DNA of 14,893 nucleotides from Tannerella sp. (lineage in GTDB: Bacteria; Bacteroidota; Bacteroidia; Bacteroidales; Tannerellaceae): NCBI GenBank assembly GCA_031275525.1, contig JAISOP010000204.1:1-14893 (forward strand). Direction: 5' to 3'. Of this stretch, positions 6,442 through 14,017 are shown in pieces. The position numbers and the translations under genes were made by a program. The stretch's first letter is position 1. Each line of letters begins with the position of its first letter. The notes beneath the pieces are model-generated. The model had not been told where the DNA came from. It searched no databases and worked only from the letters and a program-made list of their open reading frames with translations.

Positions 6442-7878
6442 ATGGAGATAGAACTCACCGGCACGGAGATGCTCCGCGAAATCGCCGGACGAATATTCCC
6501 CGAAGGAGAACAGGCGGGCGTGGCTTCGGGCCGGGCGCCGGACGACGACATCCACCTGGAGACCCTCTACCAGTCGTTTGTTTCCCTGCAAACAGGCAAT
6601 ATCCCGTATTCGGAAGAACTCCGGCGACTGCATTTCGACGACTCGGTCACCACGCCGGGCGCCTTCAACCCCGAACTAATCCGCCGCGATTTCCCCATCC
6701 TTCACCAGCACGTGAACGGCCGGCCGCTGGTATGGTTCGACAACGCCGCCACCACCCAGAAGCCGCAGGCCGTCATCGACCAGGTAGCCCGTTTCTACGC
6801 CACCGACAACTCGAACATCCACCGGGGCGCCCATGCGTTGGCCGGCCGTTCGACGGAAGCCTATGAACAGGCACGCGAAAAAGTGCAGCGTTACATCCAT
6901 GCCTCCTCGCCGGAAGAGATGGTCTTTGTGCGCGGAACGACCGAGGCCATCAACCTGGTTGTCCAGACCTACGGGCGTAAATACATACAAGAAGGCGATG
7001 AAATCATCATCTCCACGCTCGACCACCATGCCAATATCGTCCCCTGGCAACTGCTGGCCAAAGAAAAGAACGCCCGGCTGCTGGCGATCCCCATCGACGA
7101 CCGGGGCAACATCCTGCTCGACGCCTACGAACGCCTGCTCGGCCCCCGCACCAAGGTCGTTTCCTTCGGGCAGGTGAACAACACGTTCGGCGCCGTCGCG
7201 CCCGCCAAAACCATGATCGAGATGGCCAAACGCTACAACGCACGAACGGTGATCGACGGAGCGCAGGCCATCGCACATACGCCGGTGGATGTGCAAGACC
7301 TCGACTGCGATTTCTTTGCCTTCTCGGGGCATAAAATCTATGCCCCGAACGGGATCGGCGTCCTGTACGGCAGGAAAGAACTGCTGGACATCCTTCCCCC
7401 GTGGCAGGGTGGAGGCAATATGATTCGGGACGTACGCCCGGAAGAGACGCAGTTCAATGTGCCACCCGCGCGCTACGAAGCCGGCACGCCGAACGTGGCC
7501 GGCGCCGTCGGGCTGGGCGCTGCGCTGGACTATGTGCAGCGCATCGGCCTGCCCAATATTGAGAAATACGAACACGAACTGACCGAATATGCCCGCGCCC
7601 GGCTTGCGGAGATCAAAGGCTTACGGTTGATTGGTGACCCGCGCGAGCGCATCAGCGTGGTTTCTTTCATCCTCGAGGGTCTCCCTACGCCCCAAGTCGG
7701 ACAACTGCTCGACCGGGAAGGCATCGCCCTGCGTGCCGGCCACCACTGCGCCCAACCGGCCCTGCGTCGCCTGGGGGTGGAAGCCACCATCCGGCCCTCG
7801 TTTGCCTTCTATAACACGTTCGAGGAAATCGACCGCCTGATAGCTGCCGTCCTCAAAATACTCGCCTCACACAAATAG
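6442..7878 (+). CDS. SufS-type cysteine desulfurase with N-terminal extension, predicted encapsulin cargo
   Basis: A PLP enzyme that converts cysteine to alanine and a protein-bound persulfide. The 478 residues are about 70 more than ordinary SufS (near 406). The catalytic part starts at FNPELIRRDFPIL (residue 75 on), continues with WFDNAATTQKP, STLDHHANIVPW and FSGHK with PLP-binding Lys298, and has RAGHHCAQP with persulfide-forming Cys436. The ending RPSFAFYNTFEEID is typical. The first 73 residues resemble no part of SufS: a possible amphipathic helix (TEMLREIAGRIFPEG, residues 8-22), an acidic flexible stretch, then another helical part (HLETLYQSFVSLQ). In the Family 2 encapsulin systems studied, the desulfurase carries a disordered N-terminal domain that directs it into the shell, so this extension is the likely loading region. 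The gene follows the shell gene by 6 bases. An ordinary SufS for iron-sulfur clusters is unlikely, as no sufBCD genes are present. Confidence 0.93.
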   Translation: MEIELTGTEMLREIAGRIFPEGEQAGVASGRAPDDDIHLETLYQSFVSLQTGNIPYSEELRRLHFDDSVTTPGAFNPELIRRDFPILHQHVNGRPLVWFDNAATTQKPQAVIDQVARFYATDNSNIHRGAHALAGRSTEAYEQAREKVQRYIHASSPEEMVFVRGTTEAINLVVQTYGRKYIQEGDEIIISTLDHHANIVPWQLLAKEKNARLLAIPIDDRGNILLDAYERLLGPRTKVVSFGQVNNTFGAVAPAKTMIEMAKRYNARTVIDGAQAIAHTPVDVQDLDCDFFAFSGHKIYAPNGIGVLYGRKELLDILPPWQGGGNMIRDVRPEETQFNVPPARYEAGTPNVAGAVGLGAALDYVQRIGLPNIEKYEHELTEYARARLAEIKGLRLIGDPRERISVVSFILEGLPTPQVGQLLDREGIALRAGHHCAQPALRRLGVEATIRPSFAFYNTFEEIDRLIAAVLKILASHK

Positions 7879-7918
7879 TTCCCAGGCCGCCAAAGGCAGG
7901 AATATTCAATCATTTAAA

Positions 7919-7933
7919 TCCCCTTCTCGGGGA
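7919..7933 (+). terminator. Weak hairpin after the desulfurase gene
   Basis: TCCCC-TTCTC-GGGGA forms a 5-bp stem about 40 bases after the operon's last stop. No T tract follows, so it would be a weak or factor-assisted terminator if it works at all. Confidence 0.3.
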
Positions 7934-7951
7934 ACACGCTGCTCAAGTTAT

Positions 7952-8117
7952 ACTGCACGCGGCATGGTTTTGTGCATGGCCCCGAATCATTTATATATCT
8001 TTCGCTGTCCGGTTTTGTGTTTGTACTCAACTTGACGGGTGTCCTCACCGGGCGTTGAGGAGTGTGCTCAACGGGTGTTGAGGGTCGCCTCATGCACAAA
8101 TCCATGCCGCGTGCAGT
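7952..8117. repeat. 27-bp inverted repeat enclosing short dyads, downstream of the sulfur operon
   Basis: The left arm is 7952-7978 (starting ACTGCACGCGGCATGG, ending GTGCATG) and the right arm is 8091-8117 in inverted form; 26 of 27 bases match. The first 14 bases after the leading A recur at 2868 beside the tandem array upstream of the operon. The enclosed 112 bases hold three short dyads (8027-8082). No ORF of note lies inside. It has the look of a small non-coding palindromic element; no transposase is seen. Confidence 0.85.
8026..8082. repeat. Three short dyads at about 20-23 bp spacing
   Basis: TCAACTTGA (8027-8035), CTCACCGGGCGTTGAG (8044-8059, one mismatch between arms) and CTCAACGGGTGTTGAG (8067-8082, perfect 6-bp arms) have centres about 20 and 23 bases apart. 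The arrangement recalls the array at 2902-3085, though the dyad sequence is different. Confidence 0.6.
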
Positions 8118-8141
8118 AGAAGCACAAAAATCGAGGAACCA

Positions 8142-8181
8142 CCCATTCATTCTCCATTCTCCATTCTCCATTCTCAATTCT
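8142..8181. repeat. ATTCTCC heptamer repeat
   Basis: Heptamers ATTCTCC, ATTCTCC and ATTCTCA run in tandem after CCCATTCATTCTCC. A 26-base stretch (8156-8181) recurs exactly at 12755-12780, and the 14 bases CCCATTCATTCTCC (8142-8155) recur in inverted form at 3154-3167 upstream of cysK. It is a dispersed low-complexity repeat of unknown role. Confidence 0.8.
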
Positions 8182-8245
8182 TCACGGCCTTCCCTCAAAA
8201 GGCTCGTTTTATTGAATCTTAGAGGTTTTCGTCGGATATTTTGAG

Positions 8246-8253
8246 TACATTTG
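8246..8253 (+). promoter_or_regulatory. Candidate -7 element for the FAH-porU pair
   Basis: TACATTTG matches the Bacteroidota -7 consensus TAnnTTTG. No good -33 TTTG sits at the normal distance (only TTTT at 8226-8229, too close), so the promoter is probable but incomplete. The leader to the ATG at 8321 would be about 60 bases. Confidence 0.4.
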
Positions 8254-8265
8254 TTCTCAAAGACG

Positions 8266-8320
8266 CTCCGGCGGCGGAGGAGGAACCTCTCCCCACCGGC
8301 GGACTAACCGACAGGGAGAG
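8266..8320. repeat. GC-rich palindromic element in the leader of the FAH-family gene
   Basis: CTCCGGCGGCGGAG (8266-8279) is a short palindrome, and CTCTCCC (8287-8293) pairs with GGGAGAG (8314-8320), whose last base abuts the ATG. Read on the minus strand it ends in GGAGCGTC, as does the hairpin element near 12551-12596, so they may be one dispersed repeat family. If transcribed, the second stem would sit at the ribosome-binding region. Confidence 0.45.
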
Positions 8321-8932
8321 ATGAAGATATTTGCAGTAGGGATGAATTATGCCGCTCACAATAAAGAGTTGCATCACACGTTTGAACACCAGGAACCGGT
8401 GATTTTTATGAAAGGCGATGCGGCGTTGAAGGACGGGAAGCCGTTTTTTATTCCCGATTTCTCGTCCGAGGTACACTACGAGACGGAGCTTGTGATTAAA
8501 ATCAGCCGGCTGGGTAAGCATATTGCCGAACCGTTTGCACACCGCTATTACGAGGAGGTGACGGTAGGGATTGATTTTACGGCACGCGACCTCCAGGCGC
8601 AACTGAGACGCCGGGGACTGCCCTGGGAAATCAGTAAGGCGTTTGACGGCGCGGCGGTGGTGGGGAAGTTCCTGCCGCTTGCGAATGTGGGTGACATCCG
8701 CCGCCTGGCGTTTCACCTGGACGTGAACGGACAGACGGTGCAGGCGGGTAACACGTGCGATATGATTTTCTCCGCAGATGAAATCCTCTCCTACGTAAGC
8801 CGTTTTTTCACGCTACGCATGGGCGACCTGATTTACACCGGCACACCCGCCGGCGTCGGGGCGGTACACGTTGGCGACCGGTTGCAGGGATACCTCGGCG
8901 ATAACAAGTTACTCGATTTCTATGTGCGTTAA
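8321..8932 (+). CDS. Fumarylacetoacetate hydrolase family protein (acylpyruvase/oxaloacetate decarboxylase-like)
   Basis: The 203 residues match the short, single-domain FAH group (bacterial YcgM, eukaryotic FAHD1). The start MKIFAVGMNYAAHNKEL and PVIFMKGDAAL are typical. YETEL supplies metal ligands Glu54 and Glu56, and GIDFTARD supplies Asp85. Lys106 in SKAFDG and the loop GTPAGVG (174-180) complete the family signature. Characterised relatives hydrolyse acylpyruvates or decarboxylate oxaloacetate with Mg or Mn in the cytoplasm; the exact substrate here cannot be read from sequence. The stop codon is immediately followed by the first possible ATG of porU, so the two are almost certainly co-transcribed, with no obvious functional link. 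A housekeeping metabolic role is the simplest view. Confidence 0.93.
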   Translation: MKIFAVGMNYAAHNKELHHTFEHQEPVIFMKGDAALKDGKPFFIPDFSSEVHYETELVIKISRLGKHIAEPFAHRYYEEVTVGIDFTARDLQAQLRRRGLPWEISKAFDGAAVVGKFLPLANVGDIRRLAFHLDVNGQTVQAGNTCDMIFSADEILSYVSRFFTLRMGDLIYTGTPAGVGAVHVGDRLQGYLGDNKLLDFYVR

Positions 8933-11900
8933 ATGATGGATGGAACAAGAATGCAGAAAAGTACGATAATGATACGGATAGGATGGGCGTTGCTGGCCGG
9001 TTTGTTTTGGGCGGGCGCCATCCGGGCGGACGGAAGCCTCTATGCGACCCGTTCCGTGCTTGCGGAAGGGAAGTGGGTCAAAATCCGCGTGGACAAGACC
9101 GCCGTTTACAAACTCTCTCACGCCGACCTGAAAAAGATGGGTTTTACCGACCCGGCGAAAGTGTCCGTACACGGCTACGGCGGCTGGATGCTGGAGGAAG
9201 ACTTTTCCCAACCCTACATCGACGACCTGCCCGCCATCCCCGTCTATCGCGGCGCCGACTACCTCCTGTTCTACGGCAAAGGCCCCGTCCGATGGGCCTA
9301 CGGCATCGACCCGAACGCCACCCGGGGAAGCGATCAGTTCTTCCATGACAACCATCCCTACTCCATGTACGGATACTATTTCGTGACGGACGCCACGCCC
9401 GTGAACGACATGGAGACCACGCCCTCCGCCGGTGACCACGCCGCGTTGCAGGTCACCACCTTCGACGACTACCTGGTGCATGAAAAGGAGGAAGTGTCCG
9501 TCAACAACTCGGGCAGGGAACTGTTCGGCGAAAGTTTTGAAAGCCTTACGACGCAGTCTTTCACCTTCCCCACGCCCGGCATTGCAGCCGACGAGGGACT
9601 GGTGACCATCCGCTTTATTTCGAGAGGCAGCGGCATGGGGACCTCCGGGACGGTGTCGCTGAGTGTCGATGACCACTTACTGTTCAATGACGGAACCATC
9701 CGGCAAGAAGGCGTGGATTCCGAGATATACACCTATACGAAGGGCGTTGCGCTGTTTCGCGCGGCTGCGTGGACGGGCGAAAAGAAGGAGACGACGAAAG
9801 TGACGGTAAACTACAGCGTGGCCGGTCATACCAACGTGCGCCTGGATTACCTCCGGCTGCAAATGAAACGGCAACTGAAACCGTATGGCGAGGCGTGCAC
9901 GTTTTTCCGGAGCTTAGCCGCCCGCGGCGTTGCGTCGCGGTTCACGATCCGGGACGCAACGGACGGCATGATCGTGTTCGACGTGACGGACGGCCTCCGG
10001 ACGGCGCAGATGGAAACGACGCCGAACGGCAGCGAACTTTCCTTCGCGATACCGGCAGACCCGTCGTTGCGCGAATTTGCGCTGGTCGATCCCGCCGCCT
10101 CCTTCCCCGTGCCCGAAACGGTAGGCGCAGTGGCCGCCCAAAACCTCCATGCCCTGCCGCAGACCGATATGGTGATTGTGGCGCCGCCGGCCTTCCTTGC
10201 CGAGGCCGGGCGGCTGGCCGAATATCACCGGACACATACCGGCATCAGTGTCGTCACGGTGACGCCGGAACAGGTGTATAACGAATTTTCGAGCGGTACG
10301 CCCGACGCTACCGCCATCCGCCGGATGATGAAAATGTTTTACGACCGGAGCGCCTCCGAAGCCGATGCACCGCGCTTCCTGCTGCTGTTCGGCGACGGAG
10401 CGTTCGACAACCGGCAACTGACCGCCCAGTGGAAAACGGTCGGCATGGACAACTTCATCCCCACCTACCAGACCCGCAATTCCCTGAATGCCTCTTCGCT
10501 GGTGGTCGAAGACTATTTCGCACTCCTGGCCGATGACCAGGGAGCCACGCTTCATACGGCCGATATCCTGTTGGGCGTCGGACGTTTCCCGGTGCGCACC
10601 TCCGAAGAGGCCAAAGCCGCGGTGGACAAGGTCATTGCATACATGGAAAACAAGGATGCCGGAAGCTGGAAAAACAACCTCTGCTTCGTGGCCGACGATG
10701 GAAGCAATGCCGATGGATATTCCACCATTCACATGTCGCAGTCCTACCAGCTGACGCAAAGCCTGGAAGCGTCGCATCCCGAATTCCTGTCGAACAAAAT
10801 CTTCTTCGACGCCTACCGGAAATCGAATACGGGCGGGATGGCCGGCTATCCCGACGTAGAGACCGCGATCGCCAAAGAGTTGAAGGAAGGCGTCCTGCTG
10901 ATCAACTATACCGGCCACGGCAACGACAATTCCTGGAGCGACGAACACGTTGTCACAGACCGGCTCATCCGGCAGGCCACCTATTCCCACCTGCCGCTGT
11001 GGATCACGGCCACGTGTGACTTTGCCCCCTTCGACGCCTTCGCTACCTCGGCCGGCGAAAACGTGTTCCTCAATGCCAAAAGCGGCGGCATCGCCCTTTT
11101 CACCACCACGCGGGTGGCTTATACTACTACCAATTTCGAGATTAACCGGGAATTGAACCGGCACCTGTTCGACCGCTCGAACGGTCGCCGGATGACGCTG
11201 GGCGAAGTGGCGCGGGCAACCAAGCAGAACTATAAAAACGCAGACCGGGCGCGTTTCATCCTGATCGGCGACCCGGCGCTGACGCTGACCTATCCGGATT
11301 ACCACATCCGGCTGACGGAAATCAACGGGCAGGCGCTTTCGGACGACACGGTCACCTTCAAGGCCATGGAGCGGATCACGGTCAAAGGCGAAGTCTATGA
11401 CCCGGACGACCGGAAGGCGACGACCTTCAACGGCTCGCTGGCCGTCACCCTGATGGACAGCGAACAGACGATTACCACGCTGGACAACAACCGTACCGGC
11501 ACGCCCTTTGAATACACCGACTATCCGAACACGCTGCAAAAGGTCAACGACCTGGTCCTCAACGGCGAGTTTTCCTTCTCTTTCATCGTCCCCCAAGACA
11601 TTTCCTATTCCGGACGCGCGGGGAAAATGAGCCTGTATGCCCTGGACGAAACGACGAACACGGAAGCGCAAGGCGTCTTCAAGCAATACTTAGTCGGCGG
11701 AACGGCCGTCAATACGGAAGGCGACACGGAAGGACCCGAGATACGTGCACTGTACCTCAACGACAGCACGTTCACAGAGGGCGGCAGGGTGAATCAAACG
11801 CCCTTCTTCGTGGCCGTACTCTGGGATCAAAGCGGGGTCAACATCGGCGGAAGCAGCGTTGGGCACGACGTGACGCTGACCCTCGACAGCGACCCGTCCA

Positions 11901-12391
11901 TGAACTACAATCTGAATACATACGTGGATGCGATCGCCAACGGCGAAGGAGAAAGCATCGTCCGTTTCCAGGTACCGACCCTGACCGCCGGCCGGCACAC
12001 AGCGGAATTTAAGGTCTGGGACGTACTGAATCACTCCACCACGCGAACCTTTACCTTCGAGGTCGTCAACGACCTCAAGCCCTCTATCGTCGAACTGACG
12101 GCCGGCCCCGTGCCCGCCCGCGAGAGCCTCACCTTCCTGCTGTATCACAACCGTCCGGAGTCGCAACTCACCGTCGCCATTCAGGTCTATGACATGGCCG
12201 GACGCCTCCAGTGGCAACACGAAGAAAGCGGCGCCTCCGACCTGTTCAAGGCCTACACCGTGACATGGAACCTGACCAACGGCAGCTGTACGCGGCTCGC
12301 CCCGGGCATCTACTTCTATCGGGCCGCCATCCGCACCGGCTCGTCGGCCGAAGCCACCAAAACGAAACGGCTTGTCATTGTGGGCCGGTAA
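8933..12391 (+). CDS. porU: Type IX secretion system sortase PorU (gingipain-like C25 protease)
   Basis: PorU is the surface transpeptidase of the type IX system. It removes the C-terminal sorting domain of cargo proteins and attaches them to anionic lipopolysaccharide. The 1152-residue length is close to P. gingivalis PorU (about 1158). A signal peptide is clear (IRIGWALLAGLFWAGAIRA, cut near residue 29 or 32). The C25 catalytic domain runs from about 409 to 785. INYTGHGND gives catalytic His662 and ITATCDFAPFD gives nucleophile Cys695, close to His657/Cys690 of the P. gingivalis enzyme. From about 1055 to the end there is a beta-rich domain (VAIQVYDMAGRLQW, LAPGIYFYRAAI, TKRLVIV) that is itself a sorting-domain fold, as known for PorU. 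Alternative ATGs at 8951 and 8969 give a better-sized signal peptide. porV, its usual partner, is not next to it in this window. Confidence 0.95.
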   Translation: MMDGTRMQKSTIMIRIGWALLAGLFWAGAIRADGSLYATRSVLAEGKWVKIRVDKTAVYKLSHADLKKMGFTDPAKVSVHGYGGWMLEEDFSQPYIDDLPAIPVYRGADYLLFYGKGPVRWAYGIDPNATRGSDQFFHDNHPYSMYGYYFVTDATPVNDMETTPSAGDHAALQVTTFDDYLVHEKEEVSVNNSGRELFGESFESLTTQSFTFPTPGIAADEGLVTIRFISRGSGMGTSGTVSLSVDDHLLFNDGTIRQEGVDSEIYTYTKGVALFRAAAWTGEKKETTKVTVNYSVAGHTNVRLDYLRLQMKRQLKPYGEACTFFRSLAARGVASRFTIRDATDGMIVFDVTDGLRTAQMETTPNGSELSFAIPADPSLREFALVDPAASFPVPETVGAVAAQNLHALPQTDMVIVAPPAFLAEAGRLAEYHRTHTGISVVTVTPEQVYNEFSSGTPDATAIRRMMKMFYDRSASEADAPRFLLLFGDGAFDNRQLTAQWKTVGMDNFIPTYQTRNSLNASSLVVEDYFALLADDQGATLHTADILLGVGRFPVRTSEEAKAAVDKVIAYMENKDAGSWKNNLCFVADDGSNADGYSTIHMSQSYQLTQSLEASHPEFLSNKIFFDAYRKSNTGGMAGYPDVETAIAKELKEGVLLINYTGHGNDNSWSDEHVVTDRLIRQATYSHLPLWITATCDFAPFDAFATSAGENVFLNAKSGGIALFTTTRVAYTTTNFEINRELNRHLFDRSNGRRMTLGEVARATKQNYKNADRARFILIGDPALTLTYPDYHIRLTEINGQALSDDTVTFKAMERITVKGEVYDPDDRKATTFNGSLAVTLMDSEQTITTLDNNRTGTPFEYTDYPNTLQKVNDLVLNGEFSFSFIVPQDISYSGRAGKMSLYALDETTNTEAQGVFKQYLVGGTAVNTEGDTEGPEIRALYLNDSTFTEGGRVNQTPFFVAVLWDQSGVNIGGSSVGHDVTLTLDSDPSMNYNLNTYVDAIANGEGESIVRFQVPTLTAGRHTAEFKVWDVLNHSTTRTFTFEVVNDLKPSIVELTAGPVPARESLTFLLYHNRPESQLTVAIQVYDMAGRLQWQHEESGASDLFKAYTVTWNLTNGSCTRLAPGIYFYRAAIRTGSSAEATKTKRLVIVGR

Positions 12392-12403
12392 AGGATCCTT
12401 CAA

Positions 12404-12655
12404 GAGGGTGTGTCAAAAGCCTCTTATTGGACAATGAGGGCGTATGCGATACGCCCCTACAGCACGTCCCAACCTGTACGGCCAACGACGTAGGGGCAAC
12501 CCTTGCGGTTGCAATCATTGGAATGACATTCGGATAACAGATGTGACCGACGCTCCGCCCCCCCTCTCCGTGTGGAGAGGGGTCGGGGGAGAGGTTCAAT
12601 AGAGACCGGACCCGCAAAGACAGACGCCACGCCAAGAGGCTTTTGAGACAACCTC
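12404..12655. mobile_element. MITE-like non-coding element with 22-bp terminal inverted repeats
   Basis: The left end (12404-12425, starting GAGGGTGTGTCAAAAG) and the right end (12634-12655, ending CTTTTGAGACAACCTC) are inverted copies with 20 of 22 matches. The 252 bases between hold no credible gene but several nested palindromes: GGGCGTAT-gcg-ATACGCCC (12438-12456), GCCCCTAC/GTAGGGGC (12453-12460 and 12490-12497) and the hairpin at 12561-12582. This is what a miniature inverted-repeat element moved in trans by a transposase would look like. No clear target-site duplication is visible. It lies 12 bases after the porU stop, in the convergent gap before the minus-strand genes. Confidence 0.75.
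12561..12582. repeat. Hairpin CCCCTCTCC-GTGT-GGAGAGGGG inside the MITE-like element
   Basis: A perfect 9-bp stem with a 4-base loop. Its layout and the surrounding C/G runs resemble the hairpin at 14018-14039 and partly the element at 8266-8320, suggesting a dispersed REP-like family. As a stem in both strands it could also stop transcription of porU and of the convergent minus-strand gene. Confidence 0.7.
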
Positions 12656-12754
12656 AACTTGATTCAGTTGGTTTAAAATCCCGGAGGGCTGCCCGGAAGC
12701 GTTCCATCGCAGTGCAAAAAGGAAATTCAAGACACTTCAATTCTTTCATTCTCA

Positions 12755-12780
12755 ATTCTCCATTCTCCATTCTCAATTCT
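12755..12780. repeat. Second copy of the ATTCTCC heptamer repeat
   Basis: The 26 bases are identical to 8156-8181. The last base is also the end of the stop codon of the minus-strand gene at 12780, so the repeat begins exactly at that gene's 3' end. Between the MITE and this repeat (12656-12754) no gene is seen. Confidence 0.8.
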
Positions 12781-13979
12781 CATCTGAGAACCCTTTTCAC
12801 TGCTTCCAAAAACCCGTATTTAAACTCCGTATCCGGTTCCAGGTAACTGCCTTCCGTCCATTCGTTCCAGCAGTTGATGTTCAGGATACGCGGGCCGTTG
12901 GGGTCGGCCAGCAGACGGTCTTTCGTCATTTGAAGCGCGGTTTTGAAGTTTTCGGGCGTGTTGTTAGCGATGGTGTTGGTGAAGGGATATCCCCAGTTTC
13001 CCCACTCGTCGTCCGGGTGGCAGCGCGGACTTGGGTCCCATCCCATGGTGACGTTCGGGTAATAAGGCACGCCGTAGTCGGTCTTCACCCGCTCCCAATG
13101 CGCGAAATAGGCGTCACGCACCCGGTTATAGTCCGTTTGCGTCTCGTCCAGCGACGCGTGATGGACCCATACGTAGGAAGTGGCGGAATCAAAGCCCAGT
13201 AGCCGGATAAGCTCAGCTGTGTTGGCGGGCGGATGTTCTACCGGCAAGACGGGACGTCCCCATGCAACCAGGTTCCAGTGTACCCCCTTCAATCCTGCGG
13301 CGACGGCCTTTTGACGCAAGCGGTTCATCGCCTCGCGCGTGGCTTCCGTTGAGCCGAAGTTCTCCACAAACTTCTGCACATCATAGATGGAGAAATAGGG
13401 TTTGCCGTCGATCGTCCAATAGTTCGGACGGGTGAAATAGTCCGCGATCAGCCTGTCGCAAATCTCGTCATAGCGTTCGGGCGAGACTTTGGCGGGATAG
13501 ATGACCTCCCTGGGCGTTCCCCGTTTGTAGGGGAAAAGCTCCGTCCAGTCGTGGTTGGCCCACATGAGGGCGAACCGGAGGCGCCCGGTGTTTGGGGCTT
13601 TCAGGAAGCCGTCGTCGATACAGCGGTTCAGGAAAGGCCCGTCTTCATACATGTACCAGTCGAAGAGGAACACGTCAATCCCGTGGTCGGCTGCGGCATC
13701 AATCTTTTGCGCCATCACGGCAGGGTCTTTTTCGTCGGTATATCCCCAGGCCGGCGTTTTGGGCTGCCGGTGTCCCTCGAAACGGGGACGGGCAGCCTTG
13801 ATCAATTCCCATTCCGTCCATCCCTCGCCTTTTCTCAGGTCGTTGCGAGGGTCGCCGGAATGGTAGTTTGGAAAATAATAACTTACCACAGTGATTTCAT
13901 CCTGCTGTGGCTGCCGGTCGCTGTTCGCCTTACACGAAAACAGCAAAACCGCTATACTGATAGCGAATATACTTTTCAT
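12780..13979 (-). CDS. WbsX/GH99-like family lipoprotein
   Basis: The 399 residues start with a lipoprotein signal (MKSIFAISIAVLLFSC, Cys16 the acylation site). The rest fits the Glyco_tran_WbsX/GH99-like family: VVSYYFPNYH, GWTEWELIKAARPRFEGH, GIDVFLFDWYMYEDG, FALMWANHDWTELF, YWTIDGKPYFSIYD, VPYYPNVTMGWDPSPR and the hallmark INCWNEWTEGSYLEP near the end. The family is often named glycosyltransferase from the WbsX O-antigen gene, but it is related to endo-acting GH99 hydrolases. Export as a lipoprotein argues against a nucleotide-sugar transferase and for action on a glycan at the cell envelope. The catalytic residues are not assigned here. A paralogue lies 98 bases upstream on the same strand, so this gene is likely the second of an operon or a tandem duplication. 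Confidence 0.9.
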   Translation of the reverse strand: MKSIFAISIAVLLFSCKANSDRQPQQDEITVVSYYFPNYHSGDPRNDLRKGEGWTEWELIKAARPRFEGHRQPKTPAWGYTDEKDPAVMAQKIDAAADHGIDVFLFDWYMYEDGPFLNRCIDDGFLKAPNTGRLRFALMWANHDWTELFPYKRGTPREVIYPAKVSPERYDEICDRLIADYFTRPNYWTIDGKPYFSIYDVQKFVENFGSTEATREAMNRLRQKAVAAGLKGVHWNLVAWGRPVLPVEHPPANTAELIRLLGFDSATSYVWVHHASLDETQTDYNRVRDAYFAHWERVKTDYGVPYYPNVTMGWDPSPRCHPDDEWGNWGYPFTNTIANNTPENFKTALQMTKDRLLADPNGPRILNINCWNEWTEGSYLEPDTEFKYGFLEAVKRVLR

Positions 13980-14017
13980 TGCTTTCCGAATTTAAATGAT
14001 TTTTACCCCTCCCCCGG

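Noticed and set aside
9914..11686. 590-residue minus-strand ORF inside porU
   Set aside because: It is long, but antisense to the conserved C25 catalytic domain and shows no domain pattern; GC-rich codon bias leaves such frames open.
12375..12657. Short ORFs across the MITE-like element, with PSPHGEG-like translations
   Set aside because: They arise from the palindromic repeat sequence, overlap each other in several frames and have no start context; such repeat-derived ORFs are often misannotated as proteins.
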